Source of the DNA: Sciurus carolinensis
Taxonomy: Eukaryota > Chordata > Mammalia > Rodentia > Sciuridae
Length of the DNA stretch: 64,000 nt
Assembly: GCF_902686445.1 (NCBI RefSeq)
Contig: NC_062217.1
Coordinates: 172,277,598-172,341,597 of the forward strand
Direction of reading: 5' to 3'
Shown piece after piece: positions 12,601-26,175 of this stretch. The position numbers and the translations under genes were made by a program. Every line of letters begins with the position of its first letter. The stretch's first letter is position 1. Under the pieces are notes generated by a model. The model saw only the letters and a program-made list of their open reading frames with translations, was not told where the DNA came from and ran no database searches.

Positions 12601-15600
12601 AAAGTGTTCTGGCTCCAGGTGCATTTGCTCACCTTCCCTCCTGGAATCAGAGCCACCCTAACGGCTGCGTCTGGCTTGTGTCTCCAGTGCGTCCTGTGCT
12701 CTGCCCCAGGTCACACTGTGCAGTGATGAGCTCACTGGAACCTTGGACTTCTGGGTATCTGATGTTAGCACCTGAACCTGGTGGGACCCTTTCTCTCCTC
12801 TCTGGAACCAAGGAGGTCAGTCCACAGTGGTCATCACCAGGAAGGGAGGGGCTCAGGTGGACTTGCCAGAGCCTGGGCAGGCAGGAAACCAAGTTCAAAC
12901 TCCAGCTCTGCCCTTACCAGGCTGCCTGACAGCAAATGAGTTGTAGGGCCTCCATCTGAAGGTTCTAGTGCGTTCCCCAAGGCCCCTTATACTAGTAGGG
13001 TCTGGATGTAGAACAGCAGCGCAGATGACCCAGCTGGTGCTAGATGACCCAGCTGGTGCTTAGCTGACAGTCCAGACCTGAGGTCGGGCTGACAATAGGA
13101 CAGTGTTGGAGACTTTCTGTGATCCCATTGGTAGCACCCTGCAGTTTGCTGTAATCGCCTATGTGAAAAGCTATCTTTGGTGAGGCTGCAGTGTTCGATT
13201 AATTCTTCTGGAAGCAATAATGGACAGCTCAAGTCAGCACGGCTGCATTTGCGGTGAATTCGCCGAGCGTCAAAGGAAAACTGTCATGAGGCTCCTCACA
13301 CTTGTGTGCCCCATTTAGCATTCTGTCCGTGTTGATCCCAACTCGACAGACACACACACGCTGAAAGAAATGTCCCAGCCCACCTTGGACCAAATGCACT
13401 TGACCTCTATTTATAAATGTGCTTCGATGTGAAAGAGGGAGCTCTCTCTGAGAGGTCAGCAAGCCGTCTCCCCGCCCACTCCTGCATTCAGGGCCAGCCT
13501 GGGTGCGAGCCACTCATTTTCTCAGAAAATTTGAGCCAGGGACATCTTGTTGCCAGGAATGGGCGAGATCTGCTTTTCATTTCAGGGGGATGTCACGTCC
13601 CAGTGTGTCATTCCCAGTGTGGACATGGAGCAGTGAATGATGTCTAAGTATTTGGAAAGGAGCGAGCATCTCAAAGGACGCAGTGTTGGAGGCGCCCTTG
13701 CCTGGCTGCATGCGACTTCGCCTCTTCGCACCGGAGACAGCTTCAAGGCTGACGGCACCCTGACTGACAGCGGCGGGTCTCAGAACCCTCCCTGTTAACA
13801 CCATGACTGCACAAGAGGAGGTGAACACCCAAGAGCAGGTTTGGGCAGGGCCGGTTGCAAACTGCACCCCAGGGAGCAGGTATGAAAGAAGCCGGGCATC
13901 CCATCTCCCCTGAGCCGCACCCACTGCTGATGAAGGCTGTTCAAGTCCCTCACCTCCACCAACACGTCTCCAGCCAGACTGTCCCTCAGAGAGTGTGCCC
14001 CTCAGGCCCCCAGGTCTCCCAACTGCTCTCTGCACCAGGGGACGCGAGGCACTGAGTCCCCGCCATCCAGAACTCCCATCAGCAGCTGAACTCTAGAAGA
14101 TGCTTCCTCCCAGGGTGGGAGAGAAGCTGCACGAGGCCTCAGCAGGGCCCACGCCTGCTCTGCGCTTGGAACTCAGGCTGGCACCTCTGGGCTGCCCGAG
14201 CTACTGCCAGTGCCCAACCCTCGCTTCTTTCCAAAGTGGGTGTTGTAAGAAGTGTGTCTGTTGACTGTCACAGCCTCATTTCTGAGGCCCCCACGACATT
14301 CTTTCCTATGTGGAGAGTGTTTCCTTTGTGTTTCTAAAACAACAAAACCTCCAAGCTCGCAGCCAGGCGAATCTTAATAGTGCCATGGCAGAGTAAGGTT
14401 AAGAGGGAAGGAAGGAGAGACTCAGACAAAGCCAGACAAATCGGGGGTGTGGGGAGGTGTTGCAGGATCGCAGTGACCCAGACTCAGGTCAGCTTCATTA
14501 ATTTGTGCCGAACTTGGATTTCATGCTTTCCCTGAAACTCAGCCGTTTCCAAATAGCAGCATCTACAGTCCAATCCAGGTTCCGGCTCCCCTCTTGATTG
14601 GCGCCCCTGCTGGGAGTGGAAGCGGGTCTCAGGAGCATTCGCAGGACTGGAGCCCTGAGCACCCAGATAGGCGGAGAAGGCAAGGTGAAGGGGTGCCGCT
14701 CAGGTGTGCTGCAGGAGGCTATCACCTGCCTTTCTCAAGGTGCCCTCCCCTGACCACCACCCCCCCAGCAGCTGGACAGAGTCCAGCCTTCCTTCCATAA
14801 ATGGGCATCTTGGGCTAAGACCTCAGGGTGTCAGTGTCCTCAAGTTCAAGTTCAGCTCAACCCTTGAAGAGTCTGTCCCATGGGGTAAGCAGGTCACTGA
14901 CGGCAGGAATAACATGAATAGTCTTCATATTTTCCTGGTAGAGTTCACAGATTCCAGACCTCGGGAATTAACGAAAGCAATACGTCAGGTGTGTAGTGTG
15001 GGCGGGTGGGTGGGTGGGAGGCAGCTGCAAACAGAAACAAGACAGGAGGCGTGCAGGCAGGGAAGGAAGCCCCTCATTCCAGGTGAATATGTCCAAGGCT
15101 CAACTAACCTGCACTCCCAAACAAGACACCTCGCTCCTCACTTCCCATTTAACGACCTCGGGTTTTGAAAAGTTGCTGGACTTATTAATAATAGTAAGTA
15201 CGCCCTCTCCTTAAGTCATTTGCTGAGGTGAGCAAATTGCTGCATTTTAAGTCATTCTTTTTAAAATCCCGCTGCATCTGTCACATCTTCACTGACAAGC
15301 ACGGACACATTCATCTGTCCCCACCCCTCACCATTGAGATGCAGCCCAGTCCATTAACTGCGGTTTATGTAGCCAGGTGTTTGTTTTCCAAAAAGCCCGG
15401 ACCACGTGAGAGAGATGGCTTGATTTAAGAGCGTGGTGCGCCTGCGGTGGGACGCGGTCGAGCACACAGCCGCTGTGCTGCAGCGTCGCCATGGCAACCG
15501 GTGGAAATAATGGCCCCCTTCGGGAATAAAGGAGATCTCAAGTTCTCTTGCAGTCAGTGGCCTTGGCTGTTTGCACTGAGATGGTTCCAGTGATTGTTTC

Positions 15601-18600
15601 TGAAATTCCTTATCGGCAGAGATCGAGTGGGAAGGGGGGTTTTCAGAAAAATCAATGACTTTGCAGGCAATTAATGTGGTCATCTCCGCTGCCCAGGAAC
15701 GCATGGCAGTGATTTGGGAAGGGCGATGAAGTTCCGGGCGCTGCAGCTGGGCTGGTGCTCCTCCAGCTGTCTGAAGCCAGGACCTCGTGCCTGCCCATGC
15801 CGAATGCATCTCCAGCACCTTGCTGACCTGTACACAGCCTGTCCGTTGCTATCTGGACTTTTTTTCTTTGTTGGAGGCAGAAATAACCGTGAATTAAGGA
15901 TATGGGAGTCTACAAATATCTAAATCAAAAGCACTCAGCAAACGATGATTCAAATCAAATTCTCAGGATAAAAGTAAAGCGAGTGCCCGGGCTGTTCATA
16001 GGGATGTTAATAGTCTTTTAAAAAAGGAAAAAGTAAGACATTGCCATCAACCGTCCTGCCGGCGTAGTATAGGACTGTGGTGCACATGCCCTGTTCCCTC
16101 TGGAGGCTGACATTGTGTGGACTGCACGCACACTGCTAGTGCCTGCACAAGTGGCCCATCCTGGGGAAGCAAACTTTCCTTATGAGACTACCATGTTCCC
16201 AGGGATGCGATTCTACCCACATACTCCAAAATTAAAAAACCACATAAAAATATTCATAAGAGAAAGAGCTTTGCTCAGGGAGGCAGCGGCAGGAGCTTCA
16301 GATTTTCAGATAACAGAATAGAGAGTAAAACTTGAGAGCACACTTCCCTTTTTATTTTAGGAAGTGCTGTGGAAGAAAAAAGATAATTTTGATACGAGAC
16401 ATTATCTCTTGGAGGCAGCATCGCGCCTGAAATAGCATTGTTCCTTCAGCCCAGGGAGGGGAAGCCAGAGTTGTCAGTCAGCGGGGATAAAGTTTCAGTT
16501 ATGCAAGATGAACGCGTCCCAGAGACCTGCTGCCTAGCACGGAGCTGGAGTCAACAACACCCGTCTATGGTACACTTCGGCATTGCTAAAAGGGCAGATC
16601 TCATGTGGAATGCGCCTACTGCAATAAAAAAAAATTCTAGCCCACCCTTGAGGAAAGGCACTGATACGTGTGGTCAGAGCCTCTGTCCTTCACAATTGCT
16701 TCACTTCGCGATGCAGTTTAATTAGCTCGGCTTTGAAAGCATCCTTTCAAAGAGTATTGTCACTGGCAACTTTTCTTTGAGAGCTAAATCCGAAACTCAG
16801 GGAGATATCATGGCTGAGCTGCTCATTGTCCTCTCTTCCTCCCTGTGGGCTGAGAATCTGACATGTCTTGGAGTGGGGTGTTCTCTGGTCTTCCTTCCCA
16901 AGCTCAGCTCATGGAAGGCTTCCGATGACCCAGCTGGGACTGCCCCCTGCAACTGGACTGTGATTTTATGCTGCCTTTCTTACTGATTTAAATTTACCCA
17001 GAAAATCCCTACGCTGCCATGAACTGTGAATGTATTTAAGCATCTATTTCAACTAGAGATGTGTGATCTCTTCTGTAAATGCTTCCCTGCTGCACTTTTG
17101 CTCTGGTTTCTGATGACATGGTATGCGTGCCGGCAGCCGCGGGCCTCAGAAGGAGATGCAGAGGGAATACCCGCGTCAATAATGCACCGGCTTTTGCATG
17201 AGTGGCTGCCTGGGAGGGTTCAGCGGAGCAGCCATTGAGTCTCTGGTGCGGTGGACATGGGTTTGAATGAGTCGATCACCTGGGGGTTGCTGGGTAAGGA
17301 CCCATGGATGCACAATACAGACTTTAGGAGGGATTTCCACAATGTCCCTTCTGTCGCTGCTTTAGGTGGTAAGAAAAATGCATTCTCCAACGGTTTTTAA
17401 TTGAGCGTCTAATGGTGCCACTTGCTGATAATTTAGGAGAGTCACAGCAATATTATTCCCTGGCAAGTTTGAGTGTGAGATTCTGCTGCCAGTTTGTAAA
17501 ATGTAACATCCATGTAGGTGGCAGGTTAGCAGCTTGGTGCAAATGATTCATACCTGTTTAAATCTTCTTACTTCATCAAGTTCCTCTTTTATATGTAAGT
17601 AATCCCTCTTGTGCTTAAAATATAAGAACTGGAAATTCCTTAAGCAAAGAAAACATGCTTAAAATTTTGGATATGTATGTTTCAAATAATATGAAAATGT
17701 TAAAGGCATTTTAGGAAATATTTGACATGAAGCTGACTAACCAATGATTCAAAATGTCATGCCGAAATTAGAGGAAGAGGTTTTTTTTTCCCCTAGCTGC
17801 ATTGCTTTCTCCATCTCTATTTTTTAAGCACCCTGCCTGTCACTTAAGACTGCATCATGCTGAATGAATGGCGTCTGTCCTCAGAGACTGTATTTGCTAA
17901 ATGCTCAGATTGTTTTAAATTGCTAACGCTGCCATGTGGCTAAGCTCAGACACGGCTCACCTGCGAATTGTCTCTGATACTTATGATGTGAACAGACTTC
18001 CCGCAGAGAGCAAATACCAGGTTTCATTGTAGGCGGAGGTTTCTTTAAATCAGTTTATCCCTGAGTCCCAGTCTTGTGCGGCCTCCTTGGACAAGCTGGT
18101 CAAGCTGGCACTCCAAGGACAAGCTCTCTCCGTGGTACTGTGAGAATTCTACCCTGTCACTGCCCCTAAAACCTGAGCATGTTCAGATACCTCCCGTCTC
18201 CATGGGAGACAGCGCCCAGTGACAGGAAGCTACTCTCTGGGCCCACAGCTGTGTGGAACTGTGGACAGAGGGAGAGGCTCTGAGCCTCCGCCCAGAGCAT
18301 CCTGAGGGGAATCTCCAACCCTCTGTGATATCTGCCGTATTTCGTTCTCACTAAGAGAGTATCCAACATCATATGTTGGCCAAGACTAAGGGGAGACAAC
18401 TGATTCTGTTGGTCCTGTGATGGGAAGGGACTTCTGTTACCTCTGGTCGACCGATGTTAAAGAGCAATCTGTGTGTGTGTGTGTTTGTGTGTGTGCGCGC
18501 GCACGTGTGCTTTATGGGGAACAGCACACAGGAAGAAGTGGGGGTGTTATTATGGAAGTTGGAAGTTCTTAGGGAGCAACAGGGTGGTTTTTTTTCCTCT

Positions 18601-20805
18601 TTTCATTCCCTTCATTAGTACCCATTGCAGTGCTTCATGGATAGAAGGTGCCCTGGAAATTTATGGAAAGAAAGGAGCATTTGGTTTTACATTTGCTTCC
18701 ACATGGAGTGGCTTGGTTGTCTTGGCTGTCTGAGTGCTGCAGAAAGGCTCCTAGAAAGCAAAATGTGGAAGCCACCGGAGTGCTGGAACTTTCTCGGCAG
18801 GGTATTTTAGCCCAGTGTCTGCACTGGTGCATTTGGTAAGATTTTGCTCCTTTTTTGGTGGCAGTTAAATCCTTCTACTCCCCAAATCACTCCTTCAGGG
18901 GCTTCTCAGGGGTGCTTTGTGGGCCACTTCCCACCTCTGCACCCCAGCAGACTCCCTGTCCGGCACGGAGAGGGTGTTGCATCTGCTCAGGGCTGGTGGG
19001 TGAAGAAATGTCCCCCTAAGAGGCAAACCAAGGACTGTGGGTTGCACGTCCTCAACTGTGGGCTTCCCGGGGTGCTGAAATGCTCTGGGGAGTTAATATA
19101 TGGGAGGTGCTCAGTGTTAGGAAAATGGGCCGTGTGTTCGTTGGGCACGCATGAGCAGGCCTGATGGTCAACGGCACCAGGAGGTCAGCGTTTGAAGACA
19201 TTCCAGGGCTCTGAGGCTTGCGGAGGTCCAGGTCTCTCCCTGGCTTCTCCTCGTTCTATCCCGGAAGCTGGCTCCTTGTCCCTTCTGCAGAAGGCCGGTG
19301 GCAACGATCCCTCGTATTGCTCTGAGCAGGTTGAAGGGCAGTTCCGCTGCCAGCGGTACCTGGTGGAGCCCCACTGCTGCCTCAGGGACACCGTTTCCAA
19401 CTGTGCCAAGGAAAGACCCCTGTCCCCAGGCCACCTCGGTCTCAGCCTTTCCCTCTGAAATCCAGAGTGGGTGTGCCCTTGCTGGGAAAAGCCAAGCTGT
19501 CACAAGAGTGGGTCGTGTAGCTCAGCCTGAACAGTTCCCTGTCAGTTTTTGCTGTGACCTCTCAGAGCTGTGGGGACCTGGAGCAGTGAGTCCACCCAGA
19601 AGAAGCGGGTGAGAGCAGTGCTTCCAGGGAGTTTGTATAAAGGGGGCCACTGCGGGAGAGCTGCCGAGGGGACCCCGCAGGTGAGACAGTGCTCTGCCAG
19701 AGTCGGCATGAGGATCCTTCTCTAACCCCAGGGCCCTGGCCACTGGGACAGGTGCAGCGGAGGGGCTAGCAGGAAAAGCCAGTGACAGCAGAACGTCACG
19801 GGCAGGGAGGGCACGAGGCTGCGCTGGCTCATCCTCTGCCAGCTCCTGGCATCCGTGTGGCTCGGGGCATGTGCCCGAGCAGCGATTTCTGAATGGACGC
19901 AGATGAATGGATGAGCGTGCACTCGCCCCGCAGACTCCGCAGTCACGTGTTTCCTGCGTGCAGGGCTCTGGCTGGCTACGTGCGTGCGTGCACGTCCGCC
20001 TTGAGCCTGGAAGGATGGAGGAGGCCTTGGCGGACTTCTCTGCTGAGACCCTGGGGAGGTGGCCTGACCTCCATGAGGTGCAGCCACACCTTCCTCGGTG
20101 ACCCTGCACAGCACACAGCACGGTGGCCCAGTGCATAGCTGTGGTGGGTTCGTGACGCTTCTTTCTTTGTGATTTCCTCATCAGAATCATGGCCGTCATT
20201 TTCATTTCTTTGTGGACGAAAATTTTAAAAGCTGTTTTCTAATACAATGAGAAAAGAGCACTGGAGATTCTGAGCGTGCTACGTAACTTTTGTTTTAAAG
20301 CTATGCTCTGCTCCATTCATCCTGATAATAGCATGAGGAAGGAAACAAAGAAAGCAGCATAATAGTGTTGGTAAGCAGTTTTTAAGGGTAAAATAATCTT
20401 GAATAGCTAGGAATGAAAAGCACATTTAGCTCCACCCGTCTGTGGCAGTTCACACGCGGACAGAGGGCTCTGGAGCCCTGCCAGTGTTTTAAAATTAGAG
20501 CCAAAGAAACGAGCCCAACTTAATTAGTATAAATGCTGCTGTGTAACTTCTAATAATGAGTGCAATTTGCAATACATGCTCACCATGTAATTTAGCACAA
20601 TGGGGCCCGCAGAACATAGGACTCATATTTAATCAAGAAATGATTAATACAGCCGAGGACAAAGTCCATCCTGGAAGCATTTGTGGGGCCTGCAGGAGCT
20701 CCCTATCCATGCCATCACCCCCAGCGCCACAGCCGCTCCCACCCCTCAGTGTCCCTGTCCACCTAGTTCATAGAGGAAGCTGTGCCACCCTTGTAACCGT
20801 ATGGC
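9636..20805. other. Non-coding stretch of the 5' intron
   Basis: No exon or RNA gene is supported. Weak MIR-like sequence is seen near 12,885-12,950. A short direct repeat of about 20 bases ('gatgacccagctggtgct') occurs twice in tandem at about 13023-13062. The AT-rich 17,380-17,800 and 20,480-20,680 parts lack obvious repeat matches and may be conserved non-coding DNA. ORFs of up to 227 codons are chance frames in GC-rich sequence. Confidence 0.55.
18471..18508. repeat. Interrupted (TG)n/(CG)n microsatellite
   Basis: An alternating purine-pyrimidine tract of TG repeats is broken by TTTG and followed by GCGCGCGC and ACGTGTG. Such tracts can adopt Z-DNA and vary in length between individuals. 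Confidence 0.85.
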
Positions 20806-20965
20806 TCCAGCAAGGGACTCAACATTTCTGTGTCTCAGCTTCCTCATCTGTGAAATGAGGGTAATGATAAGTCCCAAATCTTATTGTTGTGAGAATTAAA
20901 TGAGTAAGTGATGTTAGGCACTTAGAAGATGACCCAGTGCACGGCACTTGACTGATGGTGCTCAT
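20806..20965 (+). repeat. MIR element
   Basis: The run 'tcagcttcctcatctgtgaa' followed by 'tgttgtgagaattaaatgag' and 'gacccagtgcacggcac' matches the conserved part of the mammalian-wide interspersed repeat in sense orientation. Confidence 0.8.
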
Positions 20966-21047
20966 TATCACTTTTGTAAACATTGTTAACCATGAGATTC
21001 TTGGATACCAGGCTCAGGAAGGTACCATTCATCCCAAGGACACAGTG

Positions 21048-21260
21048 TTTACATTAGTCAGCCTTTCATTACTATAACAAAATGCCAGAGGCAGCTACTT
21101 TGTAAAGAAAAGAGGTTTTTTTTTGACTCACAGTTCTCCAGGCACAAGGTCCAAACACTGGGGTGCAGGCTCTGGCAAGGGCCTAGCTTGGCTCCCCCAG
21201 TGGAGCCCGAGGGCTGCTGTTCTGTGTCCTCGCCAAGATGTTTTCCTCTCGTCCCTAATG
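21048..21260. repeat. Old interspersed repeat, family not certain
   Basis: Starts 'acattagtcagcctttcatt' and contains 'actataacaaaatgcc' and 'gactcacagttctccaggca'. This layout (ttagtca...cattactgtaacaaaat...ctcacagttctgg...) recurs in rodent genomes as a dispersed element. I cannot name the family with confidence. A second stretch at about 22,268-22,560 has a related general pattern (ggctgtcgtgag...tggaggctgtg...tatgaagacaccagtcat). Confidence 0.45.
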
Positions 21261-24200
21261 AGAGCCATCCCAGCAGCTGTGAAGTCCTAGTCACCACGGC
21301 TTGGTTTGCGCTGCCTGGGGGCTAGCGCTGCGCCTCTCAATTGCTTGCTGGCTGTCTGTTGTCTTCTCTGGAGAAACGTCCTTAGATCCTTCTCACGGTT
21401 AACTGGGTTGTTGGTCTTTCTGGTGGTGAGCCGTAGGAGTACCTTATGTATTCTGGATGCTTCGGCCTTTCCACATCCGATTTGTACACGTCTTCCTTTC
21501 TGTGGCTGTCTTTCTGCTTTCCTTTCCGGAGAGTGTCCTTTGAGGACAAGACTTTAGTCCTGGGATGCTTTAGTCCCGTGAGTACAGCAGTGAGAGCGGC
21601 TAGGACCATGAAGGGACTGTTCCTTCCTGTCCTCCTCACACTCAAAATGAAAGGCTCGGCTTGATACTGCTGTGCCCTGAAGGCCGGGCCGTTGCCAATA
21701 AACCGTCGTAGCAGAGGGAGGCACAGTGGCCTGGGAGCCTCTGTGGGGTGGTGCTGCCCGGGAACCTGTCCCTCGCCCTCCACAGCAGAGACGGCTGAGG
21801 TCAGCTGCCCACCGCTAGAGATGCTGGTCCTTCAGGTACTCCAGGGCAGAGCTCTGCTAACAGAAGCGTTTGATTCCTAACCACAAGGGTGGCCGATGTG
21901 GCAGCCTCGCGGAGGTGGTGGGAGAACACCAGAGTTGGGGCTGTACTGGTGTCCTTTGCAACCCTGAGCAGGCGGCAGTGGAGACGTGCCCAAGGACCAC
22001 CTGGGAGGGCCCCTGACGGCTGCTGGGGCTCCCCGGGGTGTGCAGGGTGGTGCTGGGTGGGTTCCTCTGTCTCACTCAGTGTCCCCACCGCCCCGTGAGG
22101 GGTTGAGGCCTCGCTAAAGAGAGAGAAGGTGAAGTTGTGGGCTGACCGAGAAGGACACCGAGGGCCAGGCGGGGTGGCACCGTGGTGAGGAGGGCCTGCG
22201 AGGATCTGGACAGACATGGCCACCAGGCCCCTTTAAGACCCCTGCACCGTTGTGACTCGGCATCTGGGTTGGTTTCCTGGGCTGTCGTGAGAAGTTAGCA
22301 CAAACGTAATGGCTGAAACCAACAGAAACGTGCCCTTTCACAGACCTGGAGGCTGTGCGACTGCGGCGGTGCCAGGATCCACGGAGCGTTCCAGGGAGGG
22401 TGCGCCCATCCTTCCTCTGAGTGTCCGATGGTCCTCGTGCCCCTTGGCTTGTGGCTCTCACCCCAGTGTCTGCCCTGCCTTCTTCTGTGCACCCGTGGTG
22501 TCTGCTCCCTTTCTTATGAAGACACCAGTCATGGGGTCGGCCTGTCCTCTCCAAGATGACCTCCCCTTAGTCACCACTGTCCCAAGACCTGACTTCCAAG
22601 TGGGCTGCCTCCCGTGGCTGCAGGTGACATAAACCGGGGGATCTATTCAGTGCAATGTCCTTTGCAGGCTGGCAGCTGGTCCGTTCCCCTGAGGTCTTGA
22701 AGGCATCTCTGGTGCCCGGGGGTCCCGAGGCACGCCTAGCGTGAGCAGCTCCACTCTGGAGGTCCAGCCTTGTTGGAGTCCAGCCAGCAGGGTCTCTGCG
22801 GGGTTTCACAGCTAGAGGAGGAAGCAGATTGTCAGAACCAGGGTTAAAGCTTCAGTCGGAGCCCAAGAATGTGACACATGATCGAGTTCTGGTGACGGAG
22901 GTTCTCGACTCACCGGGCTGTGAAAATCGCTGCTCTGATCAGATTGTTCCCTTCCGTCTGAGCTACGGTTTCAGGAGGACAGAGCGCTTCCAACGGGCTA
23001 GTTGTCTTACAGAGTTTCTAGCTAGAAACGAGAGATCAAGCACTACCTGGGCCAGGTTAACACAGAGTCCCGACTTCATAAAAACGTGAGCACTTGGAGG
23101 TGGAAGACGTTAGGGGGCCGGGATGGTGCCCTTTCTTTCTGCCTCACTGTGCCAGACCTGGGACCCAAAGGCCAGTAGGCATTTGGTGGTTGAAGAAAGA
23201 GGAAAGCGCCTGCAGTCAGAGAGGCCCAGGAAGGGACCTGTCCAGTCCCACGAAGACTGGTTTCTACCAGAAGTGTGCGTGGCCACGGTCGTGTCCTCTG
23301 CCCTCCCTGCGCCCTCCCCTGCAGGGAACGTCAGCTGAGGCACTGCTGTCCAGGCTGCTCTTAGGGGTCACCCTGCCTCCACCCAAACACTTCCAAACAC
23401 ACTGAACAAACCCAAAACCACGACTCCAGGCCCGTCCCGCGCCCTGTTACCTGCCTTTCTGGTGGACCGTGGCGTCCGCTTCCTTTGCGGTTTCTTCTCT
23501 TCCTGTCTTCAACAGAGCAAGGAATCCTCTCAAGGACATTCTGAGCTGCGACTCTCTGTTGATACATATTTGAGGAGAGGCAGCTGCTGTTTATAGAGAC
23601 ATTGGTCAGGAGAAAATAAAGCTCGACTTGGGACTTTTTTTTGTTTAAACCTTTTGGCAATTTCATTCACTCACTGAGCAAATATTTATTAAGTGCCTAT
23701 TTTAAGGATGCAAAGGTTCATTCCAGGTAGACTGCAATAGATGAAGTTCTAGTGCAGATGTTTACAATCAAACTCCCACAAATGCTAACATGGGTGGGTG
23801 CCAAAATAATTGAGGGGTAACTTTTGGGGTGGGGGGAGGAGTCAAAGTAAATATTTTCAGTGAAGTTTTGGAATTTATGAAATGTATGTCCATTTGTCCT
23901 GAAGGAAATGTCCGTCTGTTTGGAAGAATTCCCCCACTCTCCATGCTCTTCCCGATGAAATCCTAGATTCAGGAGAGGGCCCAGGTCCAGTGAGTTAGGA
24001 CGTGGGGATGTGGGTTTCTAGAGTCTGGTTGCTCTTGGGCTGTCTGAGTCTGAATCCAGGCCCTGTCACTTTACCAACCGAGTGGCCTTGGGCAGGTTGC
24101 TTCGCCTCTGATACTCAGTGTCCCCAGCTATGAAGCGGCACAAGCAAAGCCTCTTACCTGTCCTAGAGAGGCAGAGCAGGCAGGAATCTGGTCTGGCTGA

Positions 24201-26136
24201 GGGGGATCCTGTGTAGCCCTCCTGGCCAGGACTGCTTGGGAACTACAGTGTCATGTCCACTGTGGTCCCGTCTGTCACAGCCAGTGAGGGCCCCTCTCCT
24301 ACCGTCCAGGAGGCACCATGCAGGAAGGTCCCCTCTCCTGCAGCCTGCTGGTCCTGGGTGTCTGTGTCCTGGGGACTGGAAAGGGAAGTGCCCGGGAGCG
24401 TTCCCACTGGGTTCCCAGGGCTCTGCTGCCTTCTTGTCCCTTTAAGCCAAACACGTTCCAAAGCGTCTGTTTACCTTCCAAAAAGGGGTGACCATCAACA
24501 GCAAGGAATGCCACCTCCCTCTCCCTGAGAAATTGGAATGCTTCCCTGTGATCAGTGAAGGAAGGGCGAAGGGCGGGGGCTGTTCCCTTCACCCCTTTGA
24601 TGGCGGTCTGAGGACTTGGTGTCCTCCCGCAGGGCCTTTCTTGTAACCTCCTGGTCTCCCTGAGGTGCAAGCAGCTTATTACTTTGCTTGCTTTACAGAC
24701 TCAGGGAGGGAAAGAGCTGGCCCAAGTCCATTCGGCTACTGGACTGGAGCCAGGGTCATCTTGAATGTGTGGCCCAGGCTCTCCGCAGCGTCCGGCTCCA
24801 GGGACAGCAACTGTAGTTGGAAAGATGCTGGGGAAAGTTGGACAAGGATGGGCTTTCGATTGTCTGAATGTCATGACTGAATCAGGGGTCATTCAGCATA
24901 TAAAGACAACAAATTTTCTCTCCTGTTTCAGTGTGATGACCTCCCCGCCCCCCATGGGTCATAGTCAGGTGGACATGGGATTGACCCCCAAGGCTGACGT
25001 TTTGAGAGAAAGGGGGCAACAGCCAGAACTGACAGTCCAGGGCATGCAGGGATGGCTGGGGCTCTGTTGATGGAGCACAGCTCAGGTACCAGGGCAGCAA
25101 TCCCTCAGCAAGTCCCTGGGGCCACCCTGCTGTGAGTGCCACCCACGTGCCCACTCTCGGGCATGTCACCTGTGGAGTTGCCAGCACTTCTGCATGTCTG
25201 GCCTTCTTTGTGGTGGCCTGGGCTGTCTCTGCCCCCAAGAAGACTCCCATTCACAGGCATCATGACTTGCCTCCGCTCTCGCGCTTGGGGTGCTCATACC
25301 TGCAAAGTGACAGATCCAGGGGACTTGGGAGGCAGGTTCTCCCAGATGCCCTGCTCTGTCTGCCAGCGTCGGAGGACTGACATCTTGCCTTGACTGAGGA
25401 ACAAAGAAGCTGTGTCCCTCACTGGGCATTGGCCCACGCCCACATGAGGCAAGGAAGAAAGGCCACGCTGCACCCAGCCTGGCCCTCTCCCTCCTGCCTC
25501 TTTCTCTCTCCTTCTTCCCCATCTCTTTCTCCCCTACTTTGTCTTTGGGCCAAATGTCACAACCAGGGGCTGGTTTATTAATCAGTTGATAACTGGCCCA
25601 TTGGCACAGTCAGGAAAAAGTGGGAGTCCCAGGAGCCTCCGCCTCTGAGCACTGTGACCTCTGCTCCTGCACTTCCCTTGATGTGCACGTACCTCGAGTT
25701 ATGGTCTCCAGAACAATGCATGTCAGCGTGCCCGGGCGAGTGGATGCCCCCTTCTGAGCGTGGCAGACAGTTTGACCGCAATGCCCTCTTGTCCCAGGCA
25801 AGGAACTTCTTCAGGTGTTACACCTCTTGACTGAGGGAGAGATACCAGGCCCGGCGATTACAGAATGAAATTGTGGGTGGGGACTTTTGGGGCCGCCTAT
25901 CCTGGAGGATTCAGGTGCATCCTAATTAGCGCTGGACAGAGTGCAGGAATAGAGAAGGAAAAGGACTCAAGAACAAACCTTTGTCCTGGCGTTGGTGCGG
26001 CCACTGGGGAGCTCAGCACCAGAGTCAGGTTTCTGGAGTGACCCTGCAAAGATGCGGGCTGGTGGGAGCGCGGCCTTGCGGGAGACTCCGGGCTGGACCA
26101 GGCAGGAGCGCCAGGGCGTCTATGGCCTCCCGACGG
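21261..26136. other. Non-coding stretch of the 5' intron
   Basis: GC-rich intronic DNA with many overlapping chance ORFs but no recognisable protein or paired splice structure. It includes the second copy-like repeat at about 22,268-22,560. An L2/MIR-like phrase lies at about 23,665-23,700 ('gagcaaatatttattaagtg'), and a MIR-like piece at about 24,036-24,150. Confidence 0.5.
24036..24150 (+). repeat. MIR fragment
   Basis: Contains 'gagtggccttgggcaggttg' followed by 'cttcgcctctgatactcagt', matching the central MIR segment (tgtgaccttgggcaagttac...cctctctgtgcctcagt). Confidence 0.65.
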
Positions 26137-26151
26137 CGCCACCTGCTGGTC
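26137..26151 (-). promoter_or_regulatory. CTCF core motif
   Basis: The minus strand reads CCAGCAGGTGGCGCC, which fits all 15 positions of the CTCF consensus CCASYAGRKGGCRSY. The surrounding 130 bases are locally rich in CpG. Binding is inferred from motif only. Confidence 0.7.
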
Positions 26152-26165
26152 ATCGCCGGCACGCA

Positions 26166-26175
26166 GCGCATGCGC
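26166..26175. promoter_or_regulatory. NRF1-type palindrome GCGCATGCGC
   Basis: The ten-base palindrome GCGCATGCGC matches the core bound by nuclear respiratory factor 1. It lies 14 bases from the CTCF motif in a small CpG-rich patch. Such motifs usually mark CpG-type promoters or enhancers. No exon could be tied to it. Confidence 0.6.

Noticed and set aside
19522..20205. 227-codon minus-strand ORF
   Set aside because: Low-similarity, cysteine/serine/arginine-rich frame typical of GC-rich non-coding sequence.
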